The notes below the pieces were generated by a model. That model was given only the letters and a program-made list of their open reading frames with translations. It was not told the origin of the DNA and did no database searches. 64,000 bases of DNA from a bacterium. GTDB taxonomy: Bacteria; 4484-113; JAFGCY01. This document shows positions 36,632 to 46,027 of the stretch, in pieces; positions within the stretch are counted from its first letter, which is position 1; each line of letters starts with the position of its first letter. The stretch spans positions 128,585 through 192,584 of the forward strand of contig JADZFO010000027.1 in assembly GCA_020849855.1 (NCBI GenBank). Reading direction: 5' to 3'. A program made the translations under genes and the position numbers.

Positions 36632-39600
36632 CTAGCTCACCAGCTCCTTCAGCAGCTCGCGCAGGCTGAGCTGTGCGCTGGGCTTGACCTGGCTGGGGTC
36701 GGAGATATCGCCAAACACATCGTCAAAGAGGCCCTGCTTCTCTTTCAGCAGCTTGACCAGCTTCTCCTCCACCGTGTTGCGGCAGAGCAGGTTGATCACC
36801 ACCACAGAGCCCTGCTGGCCCATGCGGTGGGCGCGGGCGATGCGCTGGGCCAGCTTGGCCGGGTTAAAAGGCAGGTCATAGTTCACCACCAGGCTGGCCG
36901 CCTGCAGGTTCAGGCCCGTGCCGCCGGCATCCGTGCTGACCAGGATGCGGCTCTTGCCTGCCTGGAAGCGCTCCACCAGCTCGCGGCGTCCCTGAGCATC
37001 CACCCCGCCGTGCAGGAAGGAGACGCTGTATCCCGCGCTCCCCAGCTCCCGCAGCAGGATCTCGCCCATCCGCGTCCACTGGGTGAAGATGATCGCCTGG
37101 CGGTCCAGGCTGCGGATCTCATCCTCCAGGATCGCGTTCAGCTCGGTCAGCTTCTGGCTCTCGCGCTGGCTGGGTTCTATCAGCTCCGGCGTGTCGCAGA
37201 CTTCGCGCAGACGCTGCAGCAGTGTCATGGCGTTGCTGGTGGCCAGCTTGTCCCACTGCTCCTTGCTCAGCAGCACGCTGGTCTCGCCCTGCAGCTCCTT
37301 ATACAGCGCGCGCTGGATGTCGGTCAGGCTCAGCCAGCGCTCCATCTCGATCAGCGGCGGCAGCTCGGTCAGGGTCTGGGTCTTGGTGCGCCGCAGCGTC
37401 AAGGCCGCGATCTTGCGCGTCACTTCCTCGACCTTCTGATAGCCCTGGATCCCCCCAAAGCGGTCCAGGATTACATAGCGGTCGCGGAAGGCCAGGGGGT
37501 TGGCGCCGAGCGCCCGCGGCTCGATGAACTTCATGATGGTGTAAAGCTCCATCAGCTGGTTCTCCAGCGGCGTGCCCGTCAGCACAAACAGGTAGGGGCT
37601 TGTGATGCTGAACACCGACTGCGCGGTCTTGGTGCGGAAGTTCTTCACGCGCTGGGCCTCGTCCAGGATCAGGATGTCGGGGGCGAGGCCCTTGAGCTGC
37701 TCAATGTCGCGGTGCACCAGCTCATAGTTCACGATGTAGAAGAAAGGCATGTCCGCCGGGTCGTGGAAGATGCCCGGCAGCTGCTGCGGCCTGGACGGCC
37801 TGCTGGAGAGGATCTCGTCAAGCAGAGCATCCGCGGCCTCCTGCGCGGCCGGCTTTCTGGCGGTTTTGGGCGCGCTCTTCGCGGCAGCCTCGCGGGCGCG
37901 GTCAAACACGCCGGCCGCGCGGTAGATCGATTCGCGTTCATCCGGTCCGCCGCCGATCACCTCGCTGCGCAGGCCGGTAAAGCGCTGGATCTCGGCCTGC
38001 CACTGGTACTTCAGCGAGGCCGGACAGACAATCAGCGCGCGGGCCGCCTTGCCCTGCTGTTTCAGCCACAGCGCCGCGCTCATGCTCTGCAGGGTCTTGC
38101 CAAGGCCCATGTCATCGGCCAGCAGAGCCCGCCGGTTGCCGACAAGAAAAGCCACCCCCTCGCGCTGGAAGGGATACAGTCTGACCTTCAGCGGCGGCTC
38201 AGAATCGTGCACGGGATCTTCAGTTGGGCGGCCGGGCTGCTCTGGATGGAGCGCGGGACATTGTCCCGTAATCTTGGGCCGATCCCCAGCCCAGGCGCTG
38301 CTCCAGCGATACTGCTCCTCCTTTTTCACCAACCCGGCTTTTACCGGGTTGTAGTGAATGTATGCCGCCTTTTCAAAGGCATCGTCGTTGCTGCGCATAT
38401 AGCGGTCGAAGTACTCAGGCTGCCAGAATGCGCCGCTGCGGCCCAGGATCTGATTCGCAGATTTGGCACTCCAGCGCTTGATTGACCCGATCACTTCCGG
38501 CAGTTCGTGGCCCGGAAACATCTCAAGCAACAGGTGCACGTGATTTGGCATGATCACGTAGGCCAGGACGTTGTAGCGAACACCATCGGAGTGAAGGATT
38601 GATTCTTCAACCGCGGCGGCTACCTCCGCGTTGCGCAGCCAGCACGCCCCGTGACCTTTGTCCAGCCACTCGGCGACCTTGTCATACTCCTCAGCCTTTG
38701 TCTTACTGGCTGCTCTCAGCTCGGCCAGCCTGGCCAATGGAAGCGAATCCGCCAAGCGAAAGGTGACGAACTGCACCGCGTGTGGCTGATCAAAGTGCGG
38801 CAGGCGGCGGCGCCAGAAGCCTTTACCGCTCTCGGCAAAGCGGGGGGCGTAATCTGGCGAGGGCGGCTTAGGGGAAGAAGAATACGGGACAATGTCCCGC
38901 GCTCCATCCTGAGCGCTGTCGCCGGCAATCCAGGCTTCCAGGGTCCCCGTCAGCCTCTTCAGTTCCTCATAGTGCTCAAGCACCGGCTTCACGCTGGGGT
39001 GGATGCGCACATGCGCGCCGGCGACATGCAGCTTGGCCACCACTTCACTGCAGTCCAGGGGCTGGCGCAGGGTGTGCACCTGGTCGATGTAAGCCGCCAG
39101 GATGCTGTGCAGCTCTGGCTTCAGAAACTGCTCGGCGTGGTAGGCCTGAATCTGCCGGAAGAAGGAGATCGATTCCTCAAAGCTCACCGCGGAGCTGCCA
39201 AACTCCTTGAGGGTCTGTGTGAAGCCCTTGTCAAAGCGCAGCTGGCCCTTGGCCCGCCGCAACAGCTTCTCCAGGCGCCAGACATCGAAGTTGTCGCGCA
39301 GCACGCCCTCGTTGCAGTACTCCTTCAGCAGGCTTTGCAGCGGCCGCGCGGCCTCATGGGCCGGTGCGCTGACCAGGAAGCGCAGGCCCTTTGGCCCCTC
39401 CACCCCCCGCTGGCGGCCGCCGCTGAAGAGCACCACATAGCGCTGCATGTGCAGGTCATAGGCCTTCTGCAGCGCCTCCCAGTCGGTGCCGGCAAAGAAA
39501 CGGTCGGCCCGCGCATCGCCCAGCTCCGCCAGCAGGCTGGGGTAGGCCGAGTAGTCGCTGAGCGCAAAGCCGAAGCTGAAGTACTGGTTGACGATCCGGC

Positions 39601-39682
39601 GGATATGCGGCGGCAGGCGCTGCTTGTCACCGCTGAAGCGGATCTCATCGCCGTTCTTGCCGCCAAGCACCAGACGCGCCAC
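36632..39682 (-). CDS. SNF2-family helicase with in-frame REP-transposase insertion
   Basis: This is one open frame of 1016 residues. The SNF2 core starts near residue 497 (VRLYPFQREGVAFLVGNRRA), with Walker A ADDMGLGKT (522-530), ILDEAQRVKN (672-681), LTGTPLENQ and the C-terminal SFLHGGVD...ILVSTDAGGTGLNLQ and QRIARAHRMGQQG motifs. Residues about 260-479 are instead a complete Y1/TnpA-REP domain: VTFRLADSLP, HUH motif NHVHLLLEM (H381, H383) and WQPEYFDRYMRS with Y424. The start is GTG 39682; TAACAT (39689-39694) ends 6 nt before it. Confidence 0.9.
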   Translation of the reverse strand: MARLVLGGKNGDEIRFSGDKQRLPPHIRRIVNQYFSFGFALSDYSAYPSLLAELGDARADRFFAGTDWEALQKAYDLHMQRYVVLFSGGRQRGVEGPKGLRFLVSAPAHEAARPLQSLLKEYCNEGVLRDNFDVWRLEKLLRRAKGQLRFDKGFTQTLKEFGSSAVSFEESISFFRQIQAYHAEQFLKPELHSILAAYIDQVHTLRQPLDCSEVVAKLHVAGAHVRIHPSVKPVLEHYEELKRLTGTLEAWIAGDSAQDGARDIVPYSSSPKPPSPDYAPRFAESGKGFWRRRLPHFDQPHAVQFVTFRLADSLPLARLAELRAASKTKAEEYDKVAEWLDKGHGACWLRNAEVAAAVEESILHSDGVRYNVLAYVIMPNHVHLLLEMFPGHELPEVIGSIKRWSAKSANQILGRSGAFWQPEYFDRYMRSNDDAFEKAAYIHYNPVKAGLVKKEEQYRWSSAWAGDRPKITGQCPALHPEQPGRPTEDPVHDSEPPLKVRLYPFQREGVAFLVGNRRALLADDMGLGKTLQSMSAALWLKQQGKAARALIVCPASLKYQWQAEIQRFTGLRSEVIGGGPDERESIYRAAGVFDRAREAAAKSAPKTARKPAAQEAADALLDEILSSRPSRPQQLPGIFHDPADMPFFYIVNYELVHRDIEQLKGLAPDILILDEAQRVKNFRTKTAQSVFSITSPYLFVLTGTPLENQLMELYTIMKFIEPRALGANPLAFRDRYVILDRFGGIQGYQKVEEVTRKIAALTLRRTKTQTLTELPPLIEMERWLSLTDIQRALYKELQGETSVLLSKEQWDKLATSNAMTLLQRLREVCDTPELIEPSQRESQKLTELNAILEDEIRSLDRQAIIFTQWTRMGEILLRELGSAGYSVSFLHGGVDAQGRRELVERFQAGKSRILVSTDAGGTGLNLQAASLVVNYDLPFNPAKLAQRIARAHRMGQQGSVVVINLLCRNTVEEKLVKLLKEKQGLFDDVFGDISDPSQVKPSAQLSLRELLKELVS
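38248..38906 (-). mobile_element. RAYT/REP unit inserted in the helicase gene
   Basis: This segment of about 660 bp is bounded by facing copies of the GCGGGACATTGTCCCG palindrome (38248-38275 and 38883-38906), which read GATGGAGCGCGGGACATTG outward-to-inward at each end. Between them lies a REP-associated tyrosine transposase domain. The frame is open across both borders, so the palindromes are translated (as GARDIVPYSSS and ITGQCPALHPE). The same palindrome occurs at many intergenic sites in this window. Confidence 0.85.
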
Positions 39683-39747
39683 GAGGCTATGTTAGCGTCA
39701 AGCGCAAAGTACTTAACAGCGGCTGTTCTGGGTATCATGGCTCTACC

Positions 39748-40338
39748 GTGTCAAAGCAGCGCAAACAGGAGATTGAGGCCCAGGCCGACAGGCTGCAAGC
39801 TCTGGAGCGCATCCTGCTTGTGGGCTGCGCCGGCGCCGGCAAAAGCACCCTGGCGCGGGCGCTGGGGCCGCGGCTGCAACTGCCGGTGATCCACCTGGAC
39901 CGCGAGTACTGGCGTCCGGGCTGGGTCGAGACCCCGGCGGAGGAATGGGCTCTGCGGGTCGATGAGCTGGTCGGCCAGCCGCGCTGGCTGATGGACGGCA
40001 ACTACAGCAACACCTTCGAGCCCCGCATCCGGCGGGCCCAGGCGGTCGTCTTTCTGGACTTCCCTCGCGCGCTGTGCATCCGCCGGGTCCTGGCGCGCAC
40101 CCTGAAGAACTTTGGCCGCAATCGTCCGGACATGCGGGAAGGCTGCCGTGAGCGTGTGGACCGGGAATACTGGGGCTTTCTGCTCTGGATCTGGAACTAC
40201 CCGCGGCGCAGCCGGCCGCGGATCCTGGAGTCAATGGAGAAACACAGGGAGGGCCGGGAGATGCTGTACATCAAAAGCCCGGCAGAGCTGAAAGTGCTGC
40301 AGGCGCGTCTGGAGCAGGGAAGCGCTATCAGGCGTTGA
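39748..40338 (+). CDS. P-loop nucleotide kinase-like protein (FlaR / DNA topology modulation type)
   Basis: This 196-residue protein has a Walker A ILLVGCAGAGKSTLARALG, then LPVIHLDREYWRPGW and WLMDGNYSNTF, and AVVFLDFPRALCIRRVLAR. The pattern is that of the adenylate-kinase-related FlaR/topology-modulation group. A GTG start is used; TATCAT lies 9 nt upstream. The gene converges with and overlaps the zinc-ribbon gene by 11 bp. The real substrate is unknown. Confidence 0.8.
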   Translation: MSKQRKQEIEAQADRLQALERILLVGCAGAGKSTLARALGPRLQLPVIHLDREYWRPGWVETPAEEWALRVDELVGQPRWLMDGNYSNTFEPRIRRAQAVVFLDFPRALCIRRVLARTLKNFGRNRPDMREGCRERVDREYWGFLLWIWNYPRRSRPRILESMEKHREGREMLYIKSPAELKVLQARLEQGSAIRR

Positions 40339-40609
40339 TCGAGCCGCAGGCTGGGCAGAAGCGCACATCGTCCCCGATCACAACCCCGCAGGTGCTGCAC
40401 TTGCGGTCTTCAGGCTCAGCCAGCAGCGAGGCGCGCTCCTGCTGCTCGGCCGCCTTCTCGGCTTCCCAGGCCCGGCGCTGCTCATCAACCATGCGGTTCT
40501 GATGCGCAAGGTTAAGCAGGATTATGCGCACGAGGAGGAACATGACGGCTACCGGCAGTATCAGTGCCAGTGACGTTCGAACCCATGGGATGAACAACAG
40601 GTCTTCCAT
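40328..40609 (-). CDS. Small membrane protein with zinc ribbon
   Basis: This 93-residue protein has one membrane helix (WVRTSLALILPVAVMFLLVRIILL), an Arg/Glu-rich helical linker and a C-terminal double-CxxC ribbon CSTCGVVIGDDVRFCPACG. ATG 40609 is preferred because AGGGGGA lies just upstream and TAAAAT (about 40645-40650) could serve as -10; the longer GTG frame begins with low-complexity sequence. Function is unknown. Confidence 0.7.
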   Translation of the reverse strand: MEDLLFIPWVRTSLALILPVAVMFLLVRIILLNLAHQNRMVDEQRRAWEAEKAAEQQERASLLAEPEDRKCSTCGVVIGDDVRFCPACGSINA

Positions 40610-40724
40610 GGCTCCCCCTGCAGCAGCAGCTGCTGCCTGCAATTTTAGCGCCTCAGTTGCGCGCTTGCCAAGCGCCAGGGCAAGCAGGCTGCCAGGCGGC
40701 CCTGGCACACGATATGATTTCTGA

Positions 40725-41936
40725 ATGGCTACGATGCTTCAGGACGTCCTTCCCGGCGTCAACATCAGTGAACCCACGCGCAAAGGCCACCCCGAAGTGG
40801 TCGCCAACCGCCGCTTCCTGCACACGATCCCCGAGATCGGCCTGCAGGAGTTCAAGACCGCGGAGTTCATCGAAAGCCGCCTGGATGCGCTCGGCCTGGC
40901 CTATGAGCGCTGCACGCCCACCGGCATCCTGAGCATGATCGACGGCCGCGACCCCGGCGCCGGCCCGGTGGTGATGCTGCGCGCCGACATTGACGCGCTG
41001 CCGATTCTGGAAGCCACCAGCCACGAGTATGTCTCAACCCGCCCGGGCTTCATGCATGCCTGCGGCCATGACACCCATACCGCGATGCAGATCGGCGTGG
41101 CCCGCCGTCTGGTCAACGAAGGCTTTGACAAAGGCCGGGTGAAGCTCTGCTTCCAGCCCGGCGAGGAAGGCCACCACGGCGCGGAGAAGATGATCGCCGC
41201 CGGCGCCCTGGAGAACCCGAAGGTGAAGTACTGCTACGGCCAGCACATCTGGGCCGGCAGCCCGACAGGCCAGATCCTGATCCAGGGCGGCCCGGTGATG
41301 GCCGGCGTCGACCGCCTGGAGATCAGCCTGACCGGTAAGGGCACCCATGCAGCCCAGCCGCAGAGCGGCTATGACACCGTCTATGCCGCGGCGCAGGTAA
41401 TCACCGCGCTGCAGACCGTGATCAGCCGCAACATCGACCCGCTGGAGGCTGGCGTGGTGACGGTGGCGATGATCAACGGCGGCACCGCCCACAACATCAT
41501 CCCCGAGAAGGTGGAACTGGTGGGCACCATCCGCTGGTTCGACAACGAGACCCACGAGATCATCAAGAAGCGCGTACCGGAAGTGGTCACCGGAATCGCT
41601 AACGCCCTGCAGGTCCAGGCCGAGGTGCGGATCATCCATGAGCACTTCCCTACAGTGAACGACGACATGATCGCGGAGATCGTGCGCCAGGAAGCGGTGC
41701 AGATCGTCGGCGAGGCCAACGTGATCACCCGCCAGCGCACCATGGGCGCGGAGGACTTCAGCGACTTCGCCCGCGAGGCGCCGGGAGCCTTTGCCTTCGT
41801 CGGCGCGCAGAACCCGTCCAAGGACTGCGTCTGGCCGCACCACCATCCGAAGTTCAACGTGGACGAGGACGCCTTCGCCATCGGCTCCGAGCTTATGCAC
41901 CGCGTCTGCCTGCGCCTGCTGGAACTGCCGGCCTGA
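40725..41936 (+). CDS. M20 family amidohydrolase/peptidase (hippurate hydrolase-like)
   Basis: This is a 403-residue metallo-amidohydrolase. Motifs are VVMLRADIDALPILE, HACGHDTHTAMQIGVARRL (metal ligands) and LCFQPGEEGHHGAEKMIAAG (catalytic glutamates), then a dimerisation domain and GAEDFSDFARE. It is probably an N-acyl-amino-acid or peptide deacylase. TATGAT (40713-40718) ends 6 nt before the ATG. Confidence 0.93.
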   Translation: MATMLQDVLPGVNISEPTRKGHPEVVANRRFLHTIPEIGLQEFKTAEFIESRLDALGLAYERCTPTGILSMIDGRDPGAGPVVMLRADIDALPILEATSHEYVSTRPGFMHACGHDTHTAMQIGVARRLVNEGFDKGRVKLCFQPGEEGHHGAEKMIAAGALENPKVKYCYGQHIWAGSPTGQILIQGGPVMAGVDRLEISLTGKGTHAAQPQSGYDTVYAAAQVITALQTVISRNIDPLEAGVVTVAMINGGTAHNIIPEKVELVGTIRWFDNETHEIIKKRVPEVVTGIANALQVQAEVRIIHEHFPTVNDDMIAEIVRQEAVQIVGEANVITRQRTMGAEDFSDFAREAPGAFAFVGAQNPSKDCVWPHHHPKFNVDEDAFAIGSELMHRVCLRLLELPA

Positions 41937-42213
41937 GACAAAGGCGGAAAGCTCAAGTAGGGGCCGCAGAAATGCGGCCGAGGAGCACGTTTCACTGGGA
42001 AGCGCAGCCCAGCGACGCAGCGCAGCCCAGCGGCGCAAGTTAGAACCGGAGCGCAGACATCCATGTCGGCATTTCCCTGCCTACTGCCGCACACAAGCGT
42101 TGTGCTCCGAGAGAAGAATGCAGACATGGATGTCTGCGCTCCCGTCCTGTCCAGCGCTGGCATGTCATTCAAGCTCCGTCCGCGGGCCAGGCGCCGCCCT
42201 TACAATACTCGTC
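41937..42213. repeat. Intergenic repeats before the DUF58 gene
   Basis: GTAGGGGCCGCAGAAATGCG (from 41958) is another GTAG-headed hairpin. GCGCAGCCCAGC is repeated in tandem at 42001-42035. An inverted pair, AGCGCAGACATCCATGT (about 42050) and ACATGGATGTCTGCGCT (about 42123), brackets an 85-bp stretch. No gene is seen. Confidence 0.75.
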
Positions 42214-43536
42214 TTGATCGCCTATCCCTCACCGCGCGCGGCGGCCATCGGCCTTGGCCTGGTGCTCTTCGCCGTGCTCGGCTACTGGTGGCCCCAGGCC
42301 TTCATGCTCGCCCGGCTGGGCGCGGCCCTGCTGGTCCTCCTGATGATCCTGGACCTCTGGTTCTCTGCCCGCTCGCTTTATGGCAAGCTCAGCCTCAGCC
42401 GCGACTTCCCGCATAACACGACGGTGGCGCGGCCGCGCAAGGGCTGGCACCGCATCGACAACCGCTCACGCATCCGCATCCGCGCGCGGGTCTATGAAGA
42501 CAGCCTGCCGCAGATCGAGAAGCTCTGCGAGACGGCCTGGAAGGCTGTCCCGCCGCGCTCCAGCCAGCGCCTGCCGCTGAGCATCACCATCCAGCGCCGC
42601 GGCGAGGTGCCGCTGGGCGGCGCCAGCCTGCGCCTCTTCGCCGGGCTGGGGTTGTGGGTGCTGCAGTATCGCTTCGAGCCGGGCAACACCGCGAAGGTCT
42701 ATCCCCTGATCGAAGAGCTGGTGCGCGGCGACCTCTTTGCCCACCGCCGCCGCCTTTATGGTGTGGGCCAGCACCAGAGCAAGAAGTTCGGCCGCGGTAC
42801 GGAGTTCGACCAGCTGCGCGAGTACAGCCCGGACGACGAGTACCGCATGATCAACTGGAAGGCCACCGCCCGCGCCGGCAAGCCCGTGGTCAACCAGTAC
42901 CAGGTGGAGCAGAGCCGTGACCTGATGCTGCTGCTGGACACCGGGCGCCTGATGCACAGCGAGATCGGCGGGCGCCCGCGCCTGGACCGTTATCTGGACG
43001 CCGCCGTGCACCTGGCTTACCTGGCCCTCAACCAGCGCGACAGGGTGGGGCTGATCGCCTTCGATGCCGAGGTGCGGCGTTTTGTGGCGCCGGGCCATCG
43101 GCCGCGGCAGCTTGATGACCTGATCGACGCGGTCTTTGACCTCGAGCCGCGCTTTGTGGAAAGCGACTACGGCCGGGCGGTGACGACACTAAAGCACCGC
43201 CAGCCCAAGCGCGGCCTGGCCGTGCTTTTCACCGACCTGGTGGACAGCATCTCCAGCAAGGCGGCGGTGGCGCATCTCTCGCGCCTGGCCCGCACACACC
43301 TGCCGGTGATCTGCATCCTTGACGACCCGCAGATCCCACTGCTGGCCGCGGCCGAGGCCCAGAGCGTGGACGATGCCTATGTGAAAGCGGCGGCCGAGAA
43401 GTTCATCTCTGAGAAGCGCCGTACCCTGCAGCTCCTGCGCACCCGCGGCTGCCTGATCGTGAACGTCGCCGCCGAGCGCCTGAACGCCGCGCTGGTAAAC
43501 CAGTACCTCGAGGTCAAAGCGCGCAACATGCTGTAG
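42214..43536 (+). CDS. DUF58 domain protein
   Basis: This 440-residue protein has two adjacent N-terminal membrane helices (AAAIGLGLVLFAVLGYWW and FMLARLGAALLVLLMILDLWF), and the DUF58 hallmark KKFGRGTEFDQLREYSPDDEYRMINWKATARAGKPVV followed by a VWA-like LMLLLDTGRLM. DUF58 proteins usually pair with MoxR ATPases. The start is TTG 42214, with TACAAT (42201-42206) ending 7 nt upstream. The gene converges with rdgB, 5 bp away. Confidence 0.88.
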   Translation: MIAYPSPRAAAIGLGLVLFAVLGYWWPQAFMLARLGAALLVLLMILDLWFSARSLYGKLSLSRDFPHNTTVARPRKGWHRIDNRSRIRIRARVYEDSLPQIEKLCETAWKAVPPRSSQRLPLSITIQRRGEVPLGGASLRLFAGLGLWVLQYRFEPGNTAKVYPLIEELVRGDLFAHRRRLYGVGQHQSKKFGRGTEFDQLREYSPDDEYRMINWKATARAGKPVVNQYQVEQSRDLMLLLDTGRLMHSEIGGRPRLDRYLDAAVHLAYLALNQRDRVGLIAFDAEVRRFVAPGHRPRQLDDLIDAVFDLEPRFVESDYGRAVTTLKHRQPKRGLAVLFTDLVDSISSKAAVAHLSRLARTHLPVICILDDPQIPLLAAAEAQSVDDAYVKAAAEKFISEKRRTLQLLRTRGCLIVNVAAERLNAALVNQYLEVKARNML

Positions 43537-43541
43537 CGGCC

Positions 43542-44138
43542 TCAGCCCAGTCCCTTCGCGCTGAGGTACTCAAAAGCCTGGGCCCAGGCCTTGCCACGGT
43601 GGCTGCGGGCGTTCTTTTCCGCGGAGCTCATCTCGGCGAAGGTCTGCCCCAGCTCGACATCCTCAAAGACCGGGTCATAGCCAAAGCCGCCCACGCCCCG
43701 CGGTTCTGTCGCGATGCGCCCGGGCGTCACCCCGCGCCAGATATGCAGCAGGTGGCCGTTCAGCGCCAGCGCGGTATAGGCAATGAAGTGCGCTGTGCGC
43801 ATGGCGCTGTCGCCCAGGCGCTCCAGCAGCAGCTCGATGCGCTCGGGGTCGCTGGCGGCGACGCGCTTGGAGTCCACGCCCGGCCAGCCCAGCAGGCTTT
43901 CCACCTGCAGGCCGCTGTCCTCGGCCAGCACCGGCGGCTCGATCCCGTGCTCGCGGCGCAGCCAGAGGCTGTACTTCACGGCCTTGATCGCCGCGTTCTC
44001 CTCAATGGTGTCGCCGTCCTCGCTGATCTCAGGCGCCCCGGGCCAGTGGCTGATCGCCTGCAGCTCAAAGTGCGCGCTGCCGGGCAGGGCGCGGATCTCG
44101 CGCAGCTTGTCATTGCTCTGGGTGCCAAGGACGATCAT
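43542..44138 (-). CDS. rdgB: RdgB/HAM1-type non-canonical purine NTP pyrophosphatase
   Basis: This house-cleaning enzyme hydrolyses XTP and ITP. The 198-residue protein has MIVLGTQSNDKLREI (usually T-x-N-x-x-K; here S-N-D-K), PVLAEDSGLQVESLLGWPGV, GGFGYDPVFE and the final SHRGKAW motif. The ATG overlaps the stop of the upstream VWA-FHA gene (ATGA), so it is cotranscribed with that pair. Confidence 0.93.
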   Translation of the reverse strand: MIVLGTQSNDKLREIRALPGSAHFELQAISHWPGAPEISEDGDTIEENAAIKAVKYSLWLRREHGIEPPVLAEDSGLQVESLLGWPGVDSKRVAASDPERIELLLERLGDSAMRTAHFIAYTALALNGHLLHIWRGVTPGRIATEPRGVGGFGYDPVFEDVELGQTFAEMSSAEKNARSHRGKAWAQAFEYLSAKGLG

Positions 44139-46027
44139 TCCAGCCTGTACTCCCCGCCGCCGATGCCCAGTACATCGCCGGCAAACACGGGCTGCGGCAT
44201 GCCGGGCTGGCAGGGCACGCCGTTCACCCGCGTGCCGTTGGTGCTGCCCATATCCAGCAGCGTGGCCGCGCCGCTGGCCTCCAGCTTGATCACCGCATGC
44301 CGGCGGCTGACCTGACTGTCATTCAGCGCGATGCTGCCCTCGCCCCGGCCGATGGAGTTGTCCCCCGGGCGCAGCTCGAAGCGCTGGCCGCTGTGGGGAC
44401 CGCTGGCCGCCAGCATTGCCTTGGGCGCCTGGCGGGCCGCCGTGGCCCCCTGGCCTGTCTCGGCGCCTGCGCCCGCTCCGCCCGCGGCCAGCTGGGCCGC
44501 CTCGGCCAGGCGCTGCGGGTCTGGCGGCTGCAGCATCTCCTCGTCAAGCTCAACCTCGCGGGCGGCGCCGGGCCGGCTGACCCGCTCATGGAAGACAAAC
44601 TGCGTCATGCCCAGCATGAAGCGGTCGCCGTCGCGCAGCAGGCGCCGCACCAGCAGCTTCGGCCCCATGAGGATCGGCGCGGCGGGGTCCACCGCCTCCA
44701 GCACGAAGCCCTCGTGCGTCTCCTTGAAGCTGGCATGCAGCGGCAGCATCGCCGGGTCGCGGCCGATGCGCACCTCGCAGCCCTCCATGGATCCGATATC
44801 CCCGCCCAGGGCGCTGAGCGCATAGTCGCGGCCTTCCAGGGGCGTGATCATCACCGTCACCCAGGCCTTGCGCGCCAGCTTGAAGATGGTCGCCAGCACC
44901 AGGATGATCATCATCACGGCGATGGCGATCAGGCCGGGGATCAGGCTGCGAGCCAGCAGGGTCGCCAGGCCCGGGCTGCGGTAGCTGTACTGCCCCGGGT
45001 CAAAGCCCTTCACCGGCAGCAGGCCCACCTCCAGATCAATAATCGTGCCTTCCTCGCTCTCCAGGGGGCTCGTGTACTCCAGCAGGTACTCGTTCTGGAT
45101 CTGGCGCAGGATCTGCTCATAGACATCCGCCAGCTCCTGCTGGCTCGGGGAGTCCAGATATACGCCGCCGGTGCGGGTGGCGATGTTGCCCAGGGCCGCG
45201 CGGTCGATCTGCGCGCCGAGGCCGAGGCAGTAGACAGAGAAGCCGCGGTTCTGCTGCTGGGCGTTCTCTTCGTAGTACTTCAGCACAGTGGCCGGGGATT
45301 CCAGGCTCTTGTTGTCCAGGCCGTCCGACAGCACGATCAGCGCCTTGCGCGCCGGGTCGGTGTCCGCCAGCAGCTCCTCTACACCCAGCTGGATCCCGTC
45401 CCACAGCGCGGTCTGGCCATAGGGCGACATCTGGTCGGTGCGGCGCAGCAGGGACTCGTGGTCGGTGGTCAGCGGCACCTCGCGGATTGCGGCATCGCTG
45501 AAGGTGATCAGGCCCACGCGGTCACGGGGCTGCAGCTGCTGCACAAAGGCCTTGATCGCCTCGATCTCAGCGCTCATCGCCGGTTCCATCGAGCCGGAAA
45601 TGTCCACCACAAAGATCAGCGCCAGGGGCAGGTCCAGTTCGTCGCGGTTGGCGAAGTGCACGTCAGTGGCGTCGTTACCGCCCTCGGTGACCTTGAAATC
45701 GCCTTCCTTCAGCGTACGGATGGGGATGCCCAGGCTGTCAGTGACAGACACAAAGGCCCGCATGGTGGGGAACTTGCTCACGTCCACCTGGCTGATCCGC
45801 ACCTTGACGCCGGTGGCGTACTTCAGGAATGGGTCTTCCTGCGCGCTGTGCTGCTCGCCCTTCTGGGTCGGCGACTGCTTGGCCGCGTTGCAAGGGTTGC
45901 CGCTGACCTGGTCGCGCGTAGCGCCGGAGCCTGTGCTGGGGCTGCCGGGCTGCGGGTCCTGCGCCAGGCAAAGCAGCGGCAGCAGCGCGGCAATCAGTCC
46001 CGGCAGCACGGCCCGCAGGCTGCTCAT
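44135..46027 (-). CDS. Membrane protein with extracytoplasmic VWA and cytoplasmic FHA domain
   Basis: This 630-residue protein has a signal sequence (VLPGLIAALLPLLCLAQ), then a VWA domain with LALIFVVDISGSMEPA (MIDAS DxSxS), a membrane helix near residue 360 (LIPGLIAIAVMMIILVLATIF), and a C-terminal FHA domain with SIGRGEGSIALNDSQVSRRHA and GSTNGTRVNG that should bind phosphothreonine. It overlaps both neighbours by ATGA junctions. It may link a surface function to Ser/Thr kinase signalling; no kinase is in the window. Confidence 0.88.
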   Translation of the reverse strand: MSSLRAVLPGLIAALLPLLCLAQDPQPGSPSTGSGATRDQVSGNPCNAAKQSPTQKGEQHSAQEDPFLKYATGVKVRISQVDVSKFPTMRAFVSVTDSLGIPIRTLKEGDFKVTEGGNDATDVHFANRDELDLPLALIFVVDISGSMEPAMSAEIEAIKAFVQQLQPRDRVGLITFSDAAIREVPLTTDHESLLRRTDQMSPYGQTALWDGIQLGVEELLADTDPARKALIVLSDGLDNKSLESPATVLKYYEENAQQQNRGFSVYCLGLGAQIDRAALGNIATRTGGVYLDSPSQQELADVYEQILRQIQNEYLLEYTSPLESEEGTIIDLEVGLLPVKGFDPGQYSYRSPGLATLLARSLIPGLIAIAVMMIILVLATIFKLARKAWVTVMITPLEGRDYALSALGGDIGSMEGCEVRIGRDPAMLPLHASFKETHEGFVLEAVDPAAPILMGPKLLVRRLLRDGDRFMLGMTQFVFHERVSRPGAAREVELDEEMLQPPDPQRLAEAAQLAAGGAGAGAETGQGATAARQAPKAMLAASGPHSGQRFELRPGDNSIGRGEGSIALNDSQVSRRHAVIKLEASGAATLLDMGSTNGTRVNGVPCQPGMPQPVFAGDVLGIGGGEYRLE

